From Vibrio campbellii CAIM 519 = NBRC 15631 = ATCC 25920 (lineage in GTDB: Bacteria; Pseudomonadota; Gammaproteobacteria; Enterobacterales; Vibrionaceae), in the NCBI RefSeq assembly GCF_002163755.1, contig NZ_CP015864.1, positions 744,001-808,000 on the forward strand: 64,000 nucleotides of DNA. Direction: 5' to 3'. Every line of letters starts with the position of its first letter. Positions within the stretch are counted from its first letter, which is position 1. Shown here in pieces: positions 24,380-32,249 of this stretch. The position numbers were made by a program, and so were the translations under genes. The notes beneath the pieces are model-generated. The model ran no database searches, was not told the origin of the DNA, and saw only the letters and a program-made list of their open reading frames with translations.

Positions 24380-26332
24380 GTGTTTCACTTTGAAGAGTTC
24401 GCTTTTATCAACCGTCTAAAGCTTATACCGTTTAAAACGTTACGGTATCTATTTCCGATTGTGTTTGGCGCGATGTGTTCAACCAGCAGTTTCTCTGCAG
24501 ACCACGCGAACAAAGAAAGTTACCTCAGACACCATATCTCGATAAAAGACGACCCGATGTTGGAATTTTATTTCGACTCTATCGGTAAGCCTCGCTCAAT
24601 CAAATCATACGACTTCACATTACCCGCGGACGCCTCTCCGGATTCACAAGCACTTTATTACTTCGCCCGTATTTATCTTGAGCGTTACGAAGGCGTTCCA
24701 ATTCCAGAGCTCCCTGACCTTGTTGAATTCGGAAAACAACATGATTTGCCTTGGGTTATTGCAGAAGCAAAATTAAACCAAGCCGTCGAACTGATAGAAG
24801 CAGACGAAGTTTGGCAAGGCGAGCTTCTTCTGCACGATGTTATCAATATCTCTCGCCAGATTGGCTATAACTCTCTTCAAGGTCGCGCTTACCGCTGGCT
24901 TGGGAATGCAGAGGTTCAACGCGTTCAAGTACAAACCAGTTTAAAGCATTATCGAACCGCCTATGATTTGCTTGAGGGATCTGAGTTTGAAATCCAGATT
25001 GCGATGACACTCAATAACATCGCTTCACTTTACATGGAACTGTCGGATTGGGAGCGGGCAAAAACCTATCTCGACCAAGCGATTAACGGCTACTTAAGCA
25101 GCCATGATAAGTATGATAACAGCTTATTCCTCGCCATCATGTATGCGAACTTAAGCGTCATTAACTATGGCATGGAAAAGTACGAAGAATCAGAACGTTA
25201 CTTTGAGCAAGCTGCCCAACTTTCCATGGCAACCGGCTCTGCTAGAATTAAGCATAACTCCGTTTCTAACTTATCCCAACTTCTTAGCACACTAGGTAAG
25301 ATGGAAGAATCTTATCAACTTGCACAGACATGTTTAGAACTTCCGAACCCGCAAAACTTAAAAGGCCTAAAAGCCACCTGCCACGAAGCTTTTGCCGAAG
25401 CCTACCTTAAGGATGAGAAATATGAGCAAGCGATTGAGAGTGCAAAAACCGCATTGGAAGGCCTAAGTGAAACGGCAAGTGCAGAGACTAAGCAACAAAT
25501 GGACCTGTATTTAGTACTCGTGCGCGCCAACCAAGAGTTAAAACAATTTGAAAAAGCATTCGATAATTTGGGTCGTTTACGCAACTTGGAAAAAAGCTTT
25601 GATAGCCATGTTCATGGCGATGAGATGATCAATATCAAACTCGACTTAGAGGCGAAGCTGGCCCAGAAAGAATTGACCCTTCTCGAAGCGAAGAATGCGC
25701 TCCAAGCTTCTGAGCTTGAATCCCAACGTTATCGCGAAATCTTCTACTTCCTTATTGTTGCCGCTATCGGTTCTTGGCTTTTCCGTTACATTCGCCAAAT
25801 GAACAAGATCAACGAAGAGTTGGCGCAGCAAAATACCACTGACCCGCTAACGAAGGTACATAATCGTCGCTATCTGCCTAGTTGGCTGGATCAAATGGCG
25901 CGTCGAAGCCCTGACCGTAAGTTCGCCCTTGCCGTTATTGACATTGACCATTTCAAAGCCTTCAATGACCAGTACGGCCATGACCTAGGCGATAAAATGC
26001 TGTTGCACGTTGCACGCGTTCTCGACGAGGCGACGCGCGCTGGCGACTTACTCGTCCGTTGGGGGGGCGAAGAGTTTGTGCTGCTGTTCGAAATTAGACA
26101 CGCTGATGACTGTGCAAAAACGTTAGATCGTTTGAGACTTGCAGTTGAAAACAGCAACCTTGAGGTTGACTCTGAATCGCTAGGCGCGACAATCTCACTC
26201 GGCGCAGTTAACGAGCTAAGTGCGCAAATCATCAAACAGGAGTGGAATCAATGGTTCTTTGCTGCTGACCAAGCTCTGTACGATGCCAAACAATCTGGTC
26301 GAAACCAGTACCAAATTCACTCGACGTCATAG
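24380..26332 (+). CDS. TPR-sensor diguanylate cyclase (GGDEF)
   Basis: The 650-residue membrane protein has a signal/anchor (about 22-40), a large periplasmic tetratricopeptide domain (about 100-440, repeats such as RAKTYLDQAINGYLSSHD and YEESERYFEQAAQLS), a coiled segment, one membrane helix (about 453-473) and a GGDEF domain (495-648). GGEEF is intact at 562-566 and the inhibitory RxxD site is RAGD at 553-556, so it should make c-di-GMP with product inhibition. The TPR module probably senses a periplasmic protein or peptide. GTG start. The next gene, a lipoprotein ten bases away, is in the same operon and could be the ligand or partner. Confidence 0.9.
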   Translation: MFHFEEFAFINRLKLIPFKTLRYLFPIVFGAMCSTSSFSADHANKESYLRHHISIKDDPMLEFYFDSIGKPRSIKSYDFTLPADASPDSQALYYFARIYLERYEGVPIPELPDLVEFGKQHDLPWVIAEAKLNQAVELIEADEVWQGELLLHDVINISRQIGYNSLQGRAYRWLGNAEVQRVQVQTSLKHYRTAYDLLEGSEFEIQIAMTLNNIASLYMELSDWERAKTYLDQAINGYLSSHDKYDNSLFLAIMYANLSVINYGMEKYEESERYFEQAAQLSMATGSARIKHNSVSNLSQLLSTLGKMEESYQLAQTCLELPNPQNLKGLKATCHEAFAEAYLKDEKYEQAIESAKTALEGLSETASAETKQQMDLYLVLVRANQELKQFEKAFDNLGRLRNLEKSFDSHVHGDEMINIKLDLEAKLAQKELTLLEAKNALQASELESQRYREIFYFLIVAAIGSWLFRYIRQMNKINEELAQQNTTDPLTKVHNRRYLPSWLDQMARRSPDRKFALAVIDIDHFKAFNDQYGHDLGDKMLLHVARVLDEATRAGDLLVRWGGEEFVLLFEIRHADDCAKTLDRLRLAVENSNLEVDSESLGATISLGAVNELSAQIIKQEWNQWFFAADQALYDAKQSGRNQYQIHSTS

Positions 26333-26341
26333 AAAAACACA

Positions 26342-26677
26342 ATGAAAAAAACATGGATTCTCGCTGCACTGTCGCCCTTAGTATTGGCCGCGTGCAGCAA
26401 TCAGCAAGCCGCGCAATTAGGAATGAGAAGCAGCAGTGTTAATGTGTACGCTCAGCAGATGAGCAACATGCAGTTATGCGAAACCCTGTATTACAACCGC
26501 GCATCAAATCAAACCCGAGTGGCAATTGGTGCCGAATTTAACCGTCGCGGTTTGAACAAGCGTTGGTGTGATAAGGAGTATAAGAAGTTTTATTTAGAAA
26601 AAGTGGTTGACGGTCTGCTGTCTCGTAAAGAACAAGCCCCTACAGAACCTGCGGCAACCATACAACCTGCCATATAA
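26342..26677 (+). CDS. Small lipoprotein co-transcribed with the diguanylate cyclase
   Basis: The 111-residue protein has a lipobox LAAC with Cys18. The mature part holds SNMQLCETLYYNRASNQTRV, then AIGAEFNRRGLNKRWCDKEY, a short helical domain with two Cys that could form a disulfide. This pattern is seen in small Vibrio lipoproteins of unknown role. It begins ten bases after the GGDEF gene and is followed by a perfect terminator, so the two form an operon. It may sit in the envelope where the TPR sensor domain can contact it; that is an inference. Confidence 0.75.
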   Translation: MKKTWILAALSPLVLAACSNQQAAQLGMRSSSVNVYAQQMSNMQLCETLYYNRASNQTRVAIGAEFNRRGLNKRWCDKEYKKFYLEKVVDGLLSRKEQAPTEPAATIQPAI

Positions 26678-26692
26678 ATCATCCCATTCTAT

Positions 26693-26728
26693 AAAAAGCA
26701 GAAAAATTCTCTAGTTTTTCTGCTTTTT
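26693..26728 (+). terminator. Perfect terminator of the GGDEF-lipoprotein operon
   Basis: A 14-bp perfect stem (AAAAAGCAGAAAAA / TTTTTCTGCTTTTT) with an 8-base loop. Confidence 0.93.
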
Positions 26729-26932
26729 AAACATGCAATCTTTCCTGCAGATATCTAGATTCCAACGTTACTTCAAGCTCTTATCGTCAAGAAAATGTCG
26801 TGCGTCGAAAAACAAAAGTAAATAATCTGTAAACAGTTTTCGTTTCCATTCTAAGCCGCTAGCTTTGTTTAGACCTGTTTAAAGGAGTATCGAACAGGGA
26901 CAAAAATTCCAAACAAAGACATGAGGTCACAA

Positions 26933-28711
26933 ATGGAAACACGCATTAATCGCCTATTCGCTGCAATGTTAGCAGTAGGCCTTTCACCTGCCGTCTCGGC
27001 TTATGATCCGCTCTACTCTGAGCAATGGCACCTAAACAACACAGGCCAAACTGCATTTGCAGCAAACCCTGCCGTTGCGGGCAATGACTTGAACACCAAA
27101 CTGACACAAGCGATGGGCATTGCTGGTGTTGGTGTAAAAGTTGCCGTTATTGACTCTGGCGTACAGATCGATCACCCAGACCTTGCAGGTAACGTAGTCA
27201 CAGGTAGTAGAAACTTCGTTGAAGACTCTTCATTCCCAGCCGATTACCCAGTTGATACAAATGGCCACGGTACCGCTGTTGCTGGCCTAATCAGTGCAGT
27301 TGGTAACAACGGTGAAGGCGTTCGTGGCGTAGCTTCTCGCTCTTCTCTAATGGGCTTTAACTGGCTCGCGAACCAAACACTGGAAGGTTGGTTGATTTCT
27401 CACGGCGTGGACGCTGCAACCAGCGATGTTCGCGTTTTCAACCAAAGTTATGGTTTTAGTCCAATCTACCCTATTCCATTCGATGAGAACGATCCGCAGT
27501 TCAAGCTTGAAATGGATGTAATGAAAGACGTTAGCGAAGGCAATGCTTGGGGTCGTGGTGCTGTCTTCGTAAAATCTGCTGGTAATGGTTACCGCTACTT
27601 CAACACTGGCCGTTTCTTCGTGCTTCCTAGCGACTTCTTCGCAGGCGGTGGCAATAAAGGCCTACCAATGCATAACGCGGCACAGTCTTACGACAATGCG
27701 AGTTACTACAACCTTGTAACCAGCGCACTTCGTGCTGATGGAACTCGCGCAAGCTACTCATCTGTAGGTTCAAACGTGTGGGTCGCGGCACCAGCGGGTG
27801 AATACGGTCAAGACTTTCCAGCAATGGTAACGACAGACCTAGTAGGCTGTGAAGAAGGTCAAAACACCAGTGCAGATTTAGGTATTAACGGCCTTCACGG
27901 TGGTACTGAGCAAGATCCGAACTGTAACTACACCAGCACAATGAATGGTACGTCTTCAGCGGCGCCAAACACTTCTGGTGCAATTGCGGCGATTATGTCA
28001 ACCAACCATGCGCTAACCGCTCGTGATGTCCGTGCGTTACTAGCAGAAACGGCAAGCGTAACCGACAAAGACCACCCAGGTGTTCAACTTGAGTTCGTTA
28101 ATAGCCAAGGAGACTTGGTAAGCTACGAAGCGATTTCACCATGGCAGACAAACGCAGCTGGCTTTGACTTCCATACCTTCTACGGTTTTGGCGCAGTTAA
28201 CCTAGATGAAGCAATGAAACGTGCTCGTATGACAAACAGTGTTCTACCTGCCCAAGTAATTACACCTTGGGCAAGCAATGCGACGGAAGTGAGTGTTCCA
28301 GACGCGAGCTTGGCGGGTGGTTCTTCAGCGATTGCTGTAACCGATGACATTACTGTTGAGTCAGTACAAGTGAAACTAACACTTGAACACTCGCGTCTAC
28401 CAGATTTGGCAATTGAGCTGATTTCTCCATCAGGTACACGTTCAGTTCTGCAAACACCGCGTAATGGTCTCGTTGGTCAATCTCTTGATCCAACAGTAAC
28501 GGGTTATGAAAACCAGTTGCTGCTTTCTAACCAATTCTACGGTGAAAACGCGAAAGGCGAATGGACACTACGAGCGATCGATACCAACGGTGATGAAGTG
28601 TTCTCATTCATTGCATATTTCAATTCTTCAGCTATCTATGATGTACCGATGGCTAACAACGCAAAACCAGGTGTTATCAAAAACTGGTCTATGCGTATCT
28701 TCGGTCACTAA
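26933..28711 (+). CDS. Secreted subtilisin-like (S8) serine protease with P domain
   Basis: The product is 592 residues from ATG 26933 (preceded by GAGG); an in-frame ATG four codons earlier is the alternative. It has a signal peptide ending near AVSA, then a kexin-type S8 catalytic domain: Asp in VAVIDSGVQIDHPDL, His in NGHGTAVAG and Ser in MNGTSSAAPNTSG. A P/proprotein-convertase domain follows (about 440-590, ITVESVQVKLTLEHSRLPDL and GEWTLRAIDTNGDE). It resembles the Aeromonas ASP protease and Vibrio serine proteases that are exported and degrade host proteins. The following small gene matches the dedicated chaperone of ASP. No classical inhibitory propeptide is present, consistent with that chaperone. 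Confidence 0.92.
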   Translation: METRINRLFAAMLAVGLSPAVSAYDPLYSEQWHLNNTGQTAFAANPAVAGNDLNTKLTQAMGIAGVGVKVAVIDSGVQIDHPDLAGNVVTGSRNFVEDSSFPADYPVDTNGHGTAVAGLISAVGNNGEGVRGVASRSSLMGFNWLANQTLEGWLISHGVDAATSDVRVFNQSYGFSPIYPIPFDENDPQFKLEMDVMKDVSEGNAWGRGAVFVKSAGNGYRYFNTGRFFVLPSDFFAGGGNKGLPMHNAAQSYDNASYYNLVTSALRADGTRASYSSVGSNVWVAAPAGEYGQDFPAMVTTDLVGCEEGQNTSADLGINGLHGGTEQDPNCNYTSTMNGTSSAAPNTSGAIAAIMSTNHALTARDVRALLAETASVTDKDHPGVQLEFVNSQGDLVSYEAISPWQTNAAGFDFHTFYGFGAVNLDEAMKRARMTNSVLPAQVITPWASNATEVSVPDASLAGGSSAIAVTDDITVESVQVKLTLEHSRLPDLAIELISPSGTRSVLQTPRNGLVGQSLDPTVTGYENQLLLSNQFYGENAKGEWTLRAIDTNGDEVFSFIAYFNSSAIYDVPMANNAKPGVIKNWSMRIFGH

Positions 28712-28723
28712 GGAGTCATTCAC

Positions 28724-29170
28724 ATGAAATTTATGACATTTTCTATTCTGGCTCTATCGACAATTGCAGCGGCTGTACAAGCAGAGCAACAATTGGCTCA
28801 GCAACCGACACCTGAACTGTTTGTCGCATCTGATGCCGTACAAATTAACGGCCAAGATTACCGCAAGCTTTCTGTTGATAGCCTTGCCGAAGCGGCAGAG
28901 CTACACGCTGGTGACGAGGTGTTTAAGAATGCGTTTAGTAACGTATCTAAAGCAACGGGCCTTATCTTTGTTACGGTGAAAAGCCCAGCCGATGCTAAGG
29001 CAGTAGCTAAAGAGCTCAAACTTGACGTCGTCTTTGCACAAGGTGAATCAGCCGTATTCAAAGCTGCGGAAGGTCAAGATCTGCTGGGTATCAGCGATTA
29101 CCTAAATGCTGACAGTCGCGTAAAAGCGTCTAAAATTGAACTAAACAGCGGTAAATACCGTGCACAATAA
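28724..29170 (+). CDS. Dedicated periplasmic chaperone/inhibitor of the S8 protease (ASP ORF2-like)
   Basis: The 148-residue exported protein has a signal peptide ending near AVQA. Its start lies 12 bases after the protease stop, with an AAGGAG site inside the gap. In Aeromonas the equivalent ORF2 protein helps the kexin-like ASP fold and then inhibits it, using its C-terminal tail. The mature domain here is alpha+beta with AKAVAKELKLDVVFAQGE. Position and size support the assignment; sequence identity was not measured. A terminator follows. Confidence 0.75.
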   Translation: MKFMTFSILALSTIAAAVQAEQQLAQQPTPELFVASDAVQINGQDYRKLSVDSLAEAAELHAGDEVFKNAFSNVSKATGLIFVTVKSPADAKAVAKELKLDVVFAQGESAVFKAAEGQDLLGISDYLNADSRVKASKIELNSGKYRAQ

Positions 29171-29198
29171 TTCTCTAACAAGAGAAGTTGGCCTATAA

Positions 29199-29230
29199 AA
29201 AATGCCTCAGTACATGCTGAGGCATTTTCT
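29199..29230 (+). terminator. Terminator of the protease-chaperone operon
   Basis: AAAATGCCTCAG / CTGAGGCATTTT, a 12-bp perfect stem with a 6-base loop and CTTTT after it. Confidence 0.92.
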
Positions 29231-29359
29231 TTTCGCTTACGAGAAGCGGACAGTTTAGATCTATTGAGTTGAGAGCCTACTGAATAAAACTGGGGGCTTT
29301 ATCGAAGGGTAAAAATAACAGATATAAAACAATAATTTACAACAAAATAAACTGAGAGA

Positions 29360-29375
29360 TGGCGACAAGATGGCG
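29360..29375 (+). repeat. Left copy of a 16-base direct repeat flanking the acetyltransferase/hydrolase block
   Basis: TGGCGACAAGATGGCG recurs as TGGCGACAAAGTGGCG at 32146-32161 in the same orientation (14 of 16 identical). The two copies bracket the three accessory-type genes. The 360-base gap in which it sits (29231-29591) holds no gene. Confidence 0.45.
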
Positions 29376-29590
29376 ATAGTTTTATTGTCCCATGTAACCA
29401 CTCGATATCTGATATTTGATGTGCTCTAACATCAATTAGGATAGTTAATATGAGGCCTGATAAAAGGATTCATTTGTCGTTTTCCAGTTACAAACATTTG
29501 AAACTCATTTTTGGACAGAAATCAGTTAGTCCTATTGCACTAACATAACCATATTCGATTAAAAACTATATCTTGAAACCTTTAACGCTT

Positions 29591-29597
29591 GTTATGC
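29591..29597 (-). repeat. Integron R''-like core at the end of the first acetyltransferase gene
   Basis: On the minus strand the gene ends GCATAACAAGCG, with the stop codon inside GCATAAC, the form of the 5' core of Vibrio attC (VCR) sites. It is the exact reverse complement of GTTATGC at the other boundary of the gene (30141-30147). Confidence 0.4.
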
Positions 29598-30119
29598 CTG
29601 CACTTCTAACGCATAGATACACATTAATTGTTCTTTGTTAGGCACATCTAATGTGTTGCATATTTTCCGCTTCAACGTTGCACCCGCACGCTTCACGATC
29701 TTGATACTAGCCGAGTTGCTTTCTAAACAATAGAATTCAACTACTCGAACGGCATGATCGTTCAATAAATAAGGGATGACTACATCCAATACTTGCCCTA
29801 TAACTCTATTGCCTCTTGCGTTGTCAGAAAGCCAATAGCCCAATTCACAAGCTTTAGAGTCAAAGTCAATTGACTTTATCCCGAAAACGCCACCAAACTG
29901 GTTTTTAAAATATATTGCGAACCATTCTGAACCCTCGTCACCACTGTTTACTCGACTTTCGATATAAGATTGAGCACTAGTAAGATCTACAATGCTCTTT
30001 TCCCAAGGCATATATTTTGATAAGTTCACCCTACTATATTCAACAGCATTGAGAAGCGCTGAAGCATCTGAAACTTCTAACTCCCTTAGGACTATATCCT
30101 TAGATATGAATCTTTCCAT
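29592..30119 (-). CDS. GNAT acetyltransferase (RimJ/RimL type)
   Basis: The 175-residue protein follows the RimJ/RimL/ribosomal N-acetyltransferase pattern: FISKDIVLRELEVSDASALL at the start, then FAIYFKNQFGGVFGIKSIDF and CELGYWLSDNARGNRVIGQV, where the G-N/R-G loop binds acetyl-CoA. It should acetylate an N-terminal or small-molecule amine. The gene is bounded by GTTATGC and GCATAAC on the coding strand, as expected for an integron cassette, and is one of three co-oriented accessory genes. Confidence 0.83.
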   Translation of the reverse strand: MERFISKDIVLRELEVSDASALLNAVEYSRVNLSKYMPWEKSIVDLTSAQSYIESRVNSGDEGSEWFAIYFKNQFGGVFGIKSIDFDSKACELGYWLSDNARGNRVIGQVLDVVIPYLLNDHAVRVVEFYCLESNSASIKIVKRAGATLKRKICNTLDVPNKEQLMCIYALEVQA

Positions 30120-30140
30120 AAATCTTCCATTTTACTGTAG

Positions 30141-30203
30141 GCATAACGCCCCGCCCCCCTTATAGAGCACAATTTACTTTATAAATGCTCGGGCTTGTTA
30201 AAC
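30141..30203 (-). repeat. attC-like recombination site between two acetyltransferase genes
   Basis: On the minus strand the site runs from GTTTAAC through AAGCCC, a stem GAGCA/TGCTC around an A+T loop, then GGGGGGCGGGGC and GTTATGC. The end resembles the GGCGGGCGTTATG end of Vibrio cholerae repeats, and the arms pair imperfectly across 63 bases. It lies right after one cassette-like gene and 22 bases before the ATG of the next, the normal attC position. The site is degenerate. Confidence 0.45.
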
Positions 30204-30247
30204 ACTTGGGATTTAACGTTGGCTAAGCAACGGTTAATCCTTATCGG

Positions 30248-30679
30248 CTAGCCGTTTTGAACGCCAACTATAGAAAAATGGTGACTAGCGATATTGAAAC
30301 CTTCGCGTAAATAGAACTTATGTGCTGGAAAACGCTGAACACCAGAATCCAAATGTATTTGTTCGCAACCGCTTTCTAAAGCATATGCTTTAAACCAATC
30401 GATAATAAATTTACCTACTCCACTCGAACGAAATTGCGCATTAGTTACCAAGTCTTCAATGTAAATATGCTTACCCCAAGCAAGCTTTTCACCTACGCTA
30501 AAGCCTGCTGCTGCTAGTACACCTTCTGGCGATTTGACATAGACGACTTGGTAACCATTTGATTGCTGCTTCTCGATCTGACCAGACAAAGTATCTAAGT
30601 TGTAATTTGGGCGAAGTTGTAACAACACTTCTAGGACTGACTCGTAATCAGAATTGTTCTCTAAAAATTGTACTTCCAT
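30248..30679 (-). CDS. GNAT acetyltransferase
   Basis: The 143-residue GNAT protein has motif A IYIEDLVTNAQFRSSGVGKF followed by IIDWFKAYALESGCEQIHLD, and motif B HKFYLREGFN. The target amine is unknown. It is typical of cassette-borne acetyltransferases in Vibrio. TTTTCTCC on the plus strand gives GGAGAAAA as ribosome site before the ATG, and GCGTTAGCC lies 14-22 bases upstream of the start, another possible cassette boundary. Same orientation as the neighbours on both sides. Confidence 0.83.
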   Translation of the reverse strand: MEVQFLENNSDYESVLEVLLQLRPNYNLDTLSGQIEKQQSNGYQVVYVKSPEGVLAAAGFSVGEKLAWGKHIYIEDLVTNAQFRSSGVGKFIIDWFKAYALESGCEQIHLDSGVQRFPAHKFYLREGFNIASHHFSIVGVQNG

Positions 30680-31027
30680 GTTTTCTCCATTTTGACGGCT
30701 AACGCTTTATCGACGGATATTTCCCCTAATCATATGCAACCAATAGTAACGCTAATTATACTCACGCTCAATCTAATGCCCGTATTGCCTTGCGATTAGG
30801 ATGTGAACTTCAGAAATTACCGAAAGTTTCCGTATTACTCTGGCGGCGCCGGAGCAATATGGTTTTCGAGCTAGAAAATGCCACGGGTAAAAATTCAACC
30901 TGTGAATGTTTTGGACACTAACGCGTTAGAGTCAGAACTCTAAATAATTCAATTGGATAAGTTTTGCTTAGTCAAAGTCGAGTTTCCTTGTGTCTATCAA
31001 GTCGGTGGCTATTCAATTTTTTATCTC
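30680..31027. other. Intergenic segment between acetyltransferase and hydrolase genes
   Basis: About 350 bases hold no gene. GCGTTAGCC (minus strand) near 30700 may be the R' end of a worn attC, and CTAACGCGTTAG at about 30919-30930 is a short palindrome. No complete attC partner could be traced. Confidence 0.35.
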
Positions 31028-31855
31028 TTAGGACTTTCTATTTTTTAGCTCATCTCTTAATAAAGACAAAAACTGATATCTTGACGTTGGTTCTAACCAA
31101 GGGAAATGACCCGAGTTCTCAATCTTATATGTTTTTATATTTAAAATATTCTCACTTAAAAATTCGAATGTTTCTTTGTAAGGAAACGGGTCACTATCTC
31201 CCTGATAGGCGATAACTGGTACTTTAATCCGTTTTAAAATGGATGGTATATTGCCACTATCAATCAAATCCCAAAGTGAATCTATGCTTTGCCTAAATGT
31301 TTTGAAATTCCATTTCAACTCGGGAAGTAACTCTTCTACTTTAGAATCCAAGTGATAAAAAGGGCTAGTTAAGGAAAGCCTAAGCTCCATAACCTCATTA
31401 ACTTCGTCTATCGTCAGTTCTTTTTCTAATTGATTTTGGATTTCACTTAATTTTCTCTTTACAGCGTCAGTATAACGGGAGTTTAAAGAATCTTGATGCT
31501 TATCACTTAATTCGTCATTGAGAGCCGATGTTCCGATTAGTATTAATTTCTCAATATCATCGCTACTTTCAGCCGCTGCTAATAACGCAACATTCGCTCC
31601 CCAAGAATGACCTATTATAATGACCTTAGAATCTTTAGCGTTTTCCTTTACTATTTCTAATAAATCATCAAGGTGAGTGTTTACTGTAATTGGTCCATGC
31701 ACAGGAGAGTTAAAAGTACCTCTCTGTGCATAATCAACCACTATAAAATCGTCTTGTAACTCTTTTCCTAAAGTTTCCATATAACCATAAAGTGATGGAC
31801 CCCCGTGAACTAAAATCACCGTTTTCTTTCCGGCACCATATTTCCTAACAAGCAT
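31028..31855 (-). CDS. Alpha/beta hydrolase (proline iminopeptidase-like)
   Basis: The 275-residue hydrolase has the oxyanion start VILVHGGPSLYGYM (HGGP, as in prolyl iminopeptidases), nucleophile elbow IGHSWGANVAL with Ser, Asp in YQGDSDPFPY and His in NSGHFPWLE. The long helical cap between strands 6 and 7 suits an S33 peptidase or small-molecule ester/amide hydrolase. It is cytosolic. The base composition is more A+T-rich than that of surrounding core genes, and it is the third gene of the cassette-like block, so horizontal origin is likely. Confidence 0.83.
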   Translation of the reverse strand: MLVRKYGAGKKTVILVHGGPSLYGYMETLGKELQDDFIVVDYAQRGTFNSPVHGPITVNTHLDDLLEIVKENAKDSKVIIIGHSWGANVALLAAAESSDDIEKLILIGTSALNDELSDKHQDSLNSRYTDAVKRKLSEIQNQLEKELTIDEVNEVMELRLSLTSPFYHLDSKVEELLPELKWNFKTFRQSIDSLWDLIDSGNIPSILKRIKVPVIAYQGDSDPFPYKETFEFLSENILNIKTYKIENSGHFPWLEPTSRYQFLSLLRDELKNRKS

Positions 31856-32249
31856 GTAATATCCTTTTCATTGACGAGCTCGATGCTCATAACATTTGTT
31901 AGCACAGGTAAGAAGTTTTCTTGTACCAGCACTCTTTGAAAGAGCTGACGCACATCGTTTTGTTGCAAACCGTGTTTAAATCACCAAAAGACAACAACCT
32001 GAATTTGAATTCAAATGCGTGATGGGAATTTCAGAAATGCCACTGAAACAAAAATTGTTTGCCTATCCCGATACAAACCTACGGCTAAGACAAAAGGAAT
32101 TTGGCGACTAAACCTTGGGAATCATAACTTTAAAGTTGTCCGGTGTGGCGACAAAGTGGCGGCAAATCTCGGTTATAGTCTGATTTAGTCGGCTTTTCTC
32201 GTCTTTTCATGCTTCCCCAAAAACAGGCAAAACCAAAAAAATCAGACAC
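31856..32249. other. Intergenic region holding the right copy of the flanking direct repeat
   Basis: No gene is seen in about 390 bases. It contains TGGCGACAAAGTGGCG at 32146-32161 and, on the minus strand, GCTAACAAATGTTATGAGC just upstream of the hydrolase start, which could be a collapsed attC core (TAACAA joined to GTTATG). Confidence 0.4.
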
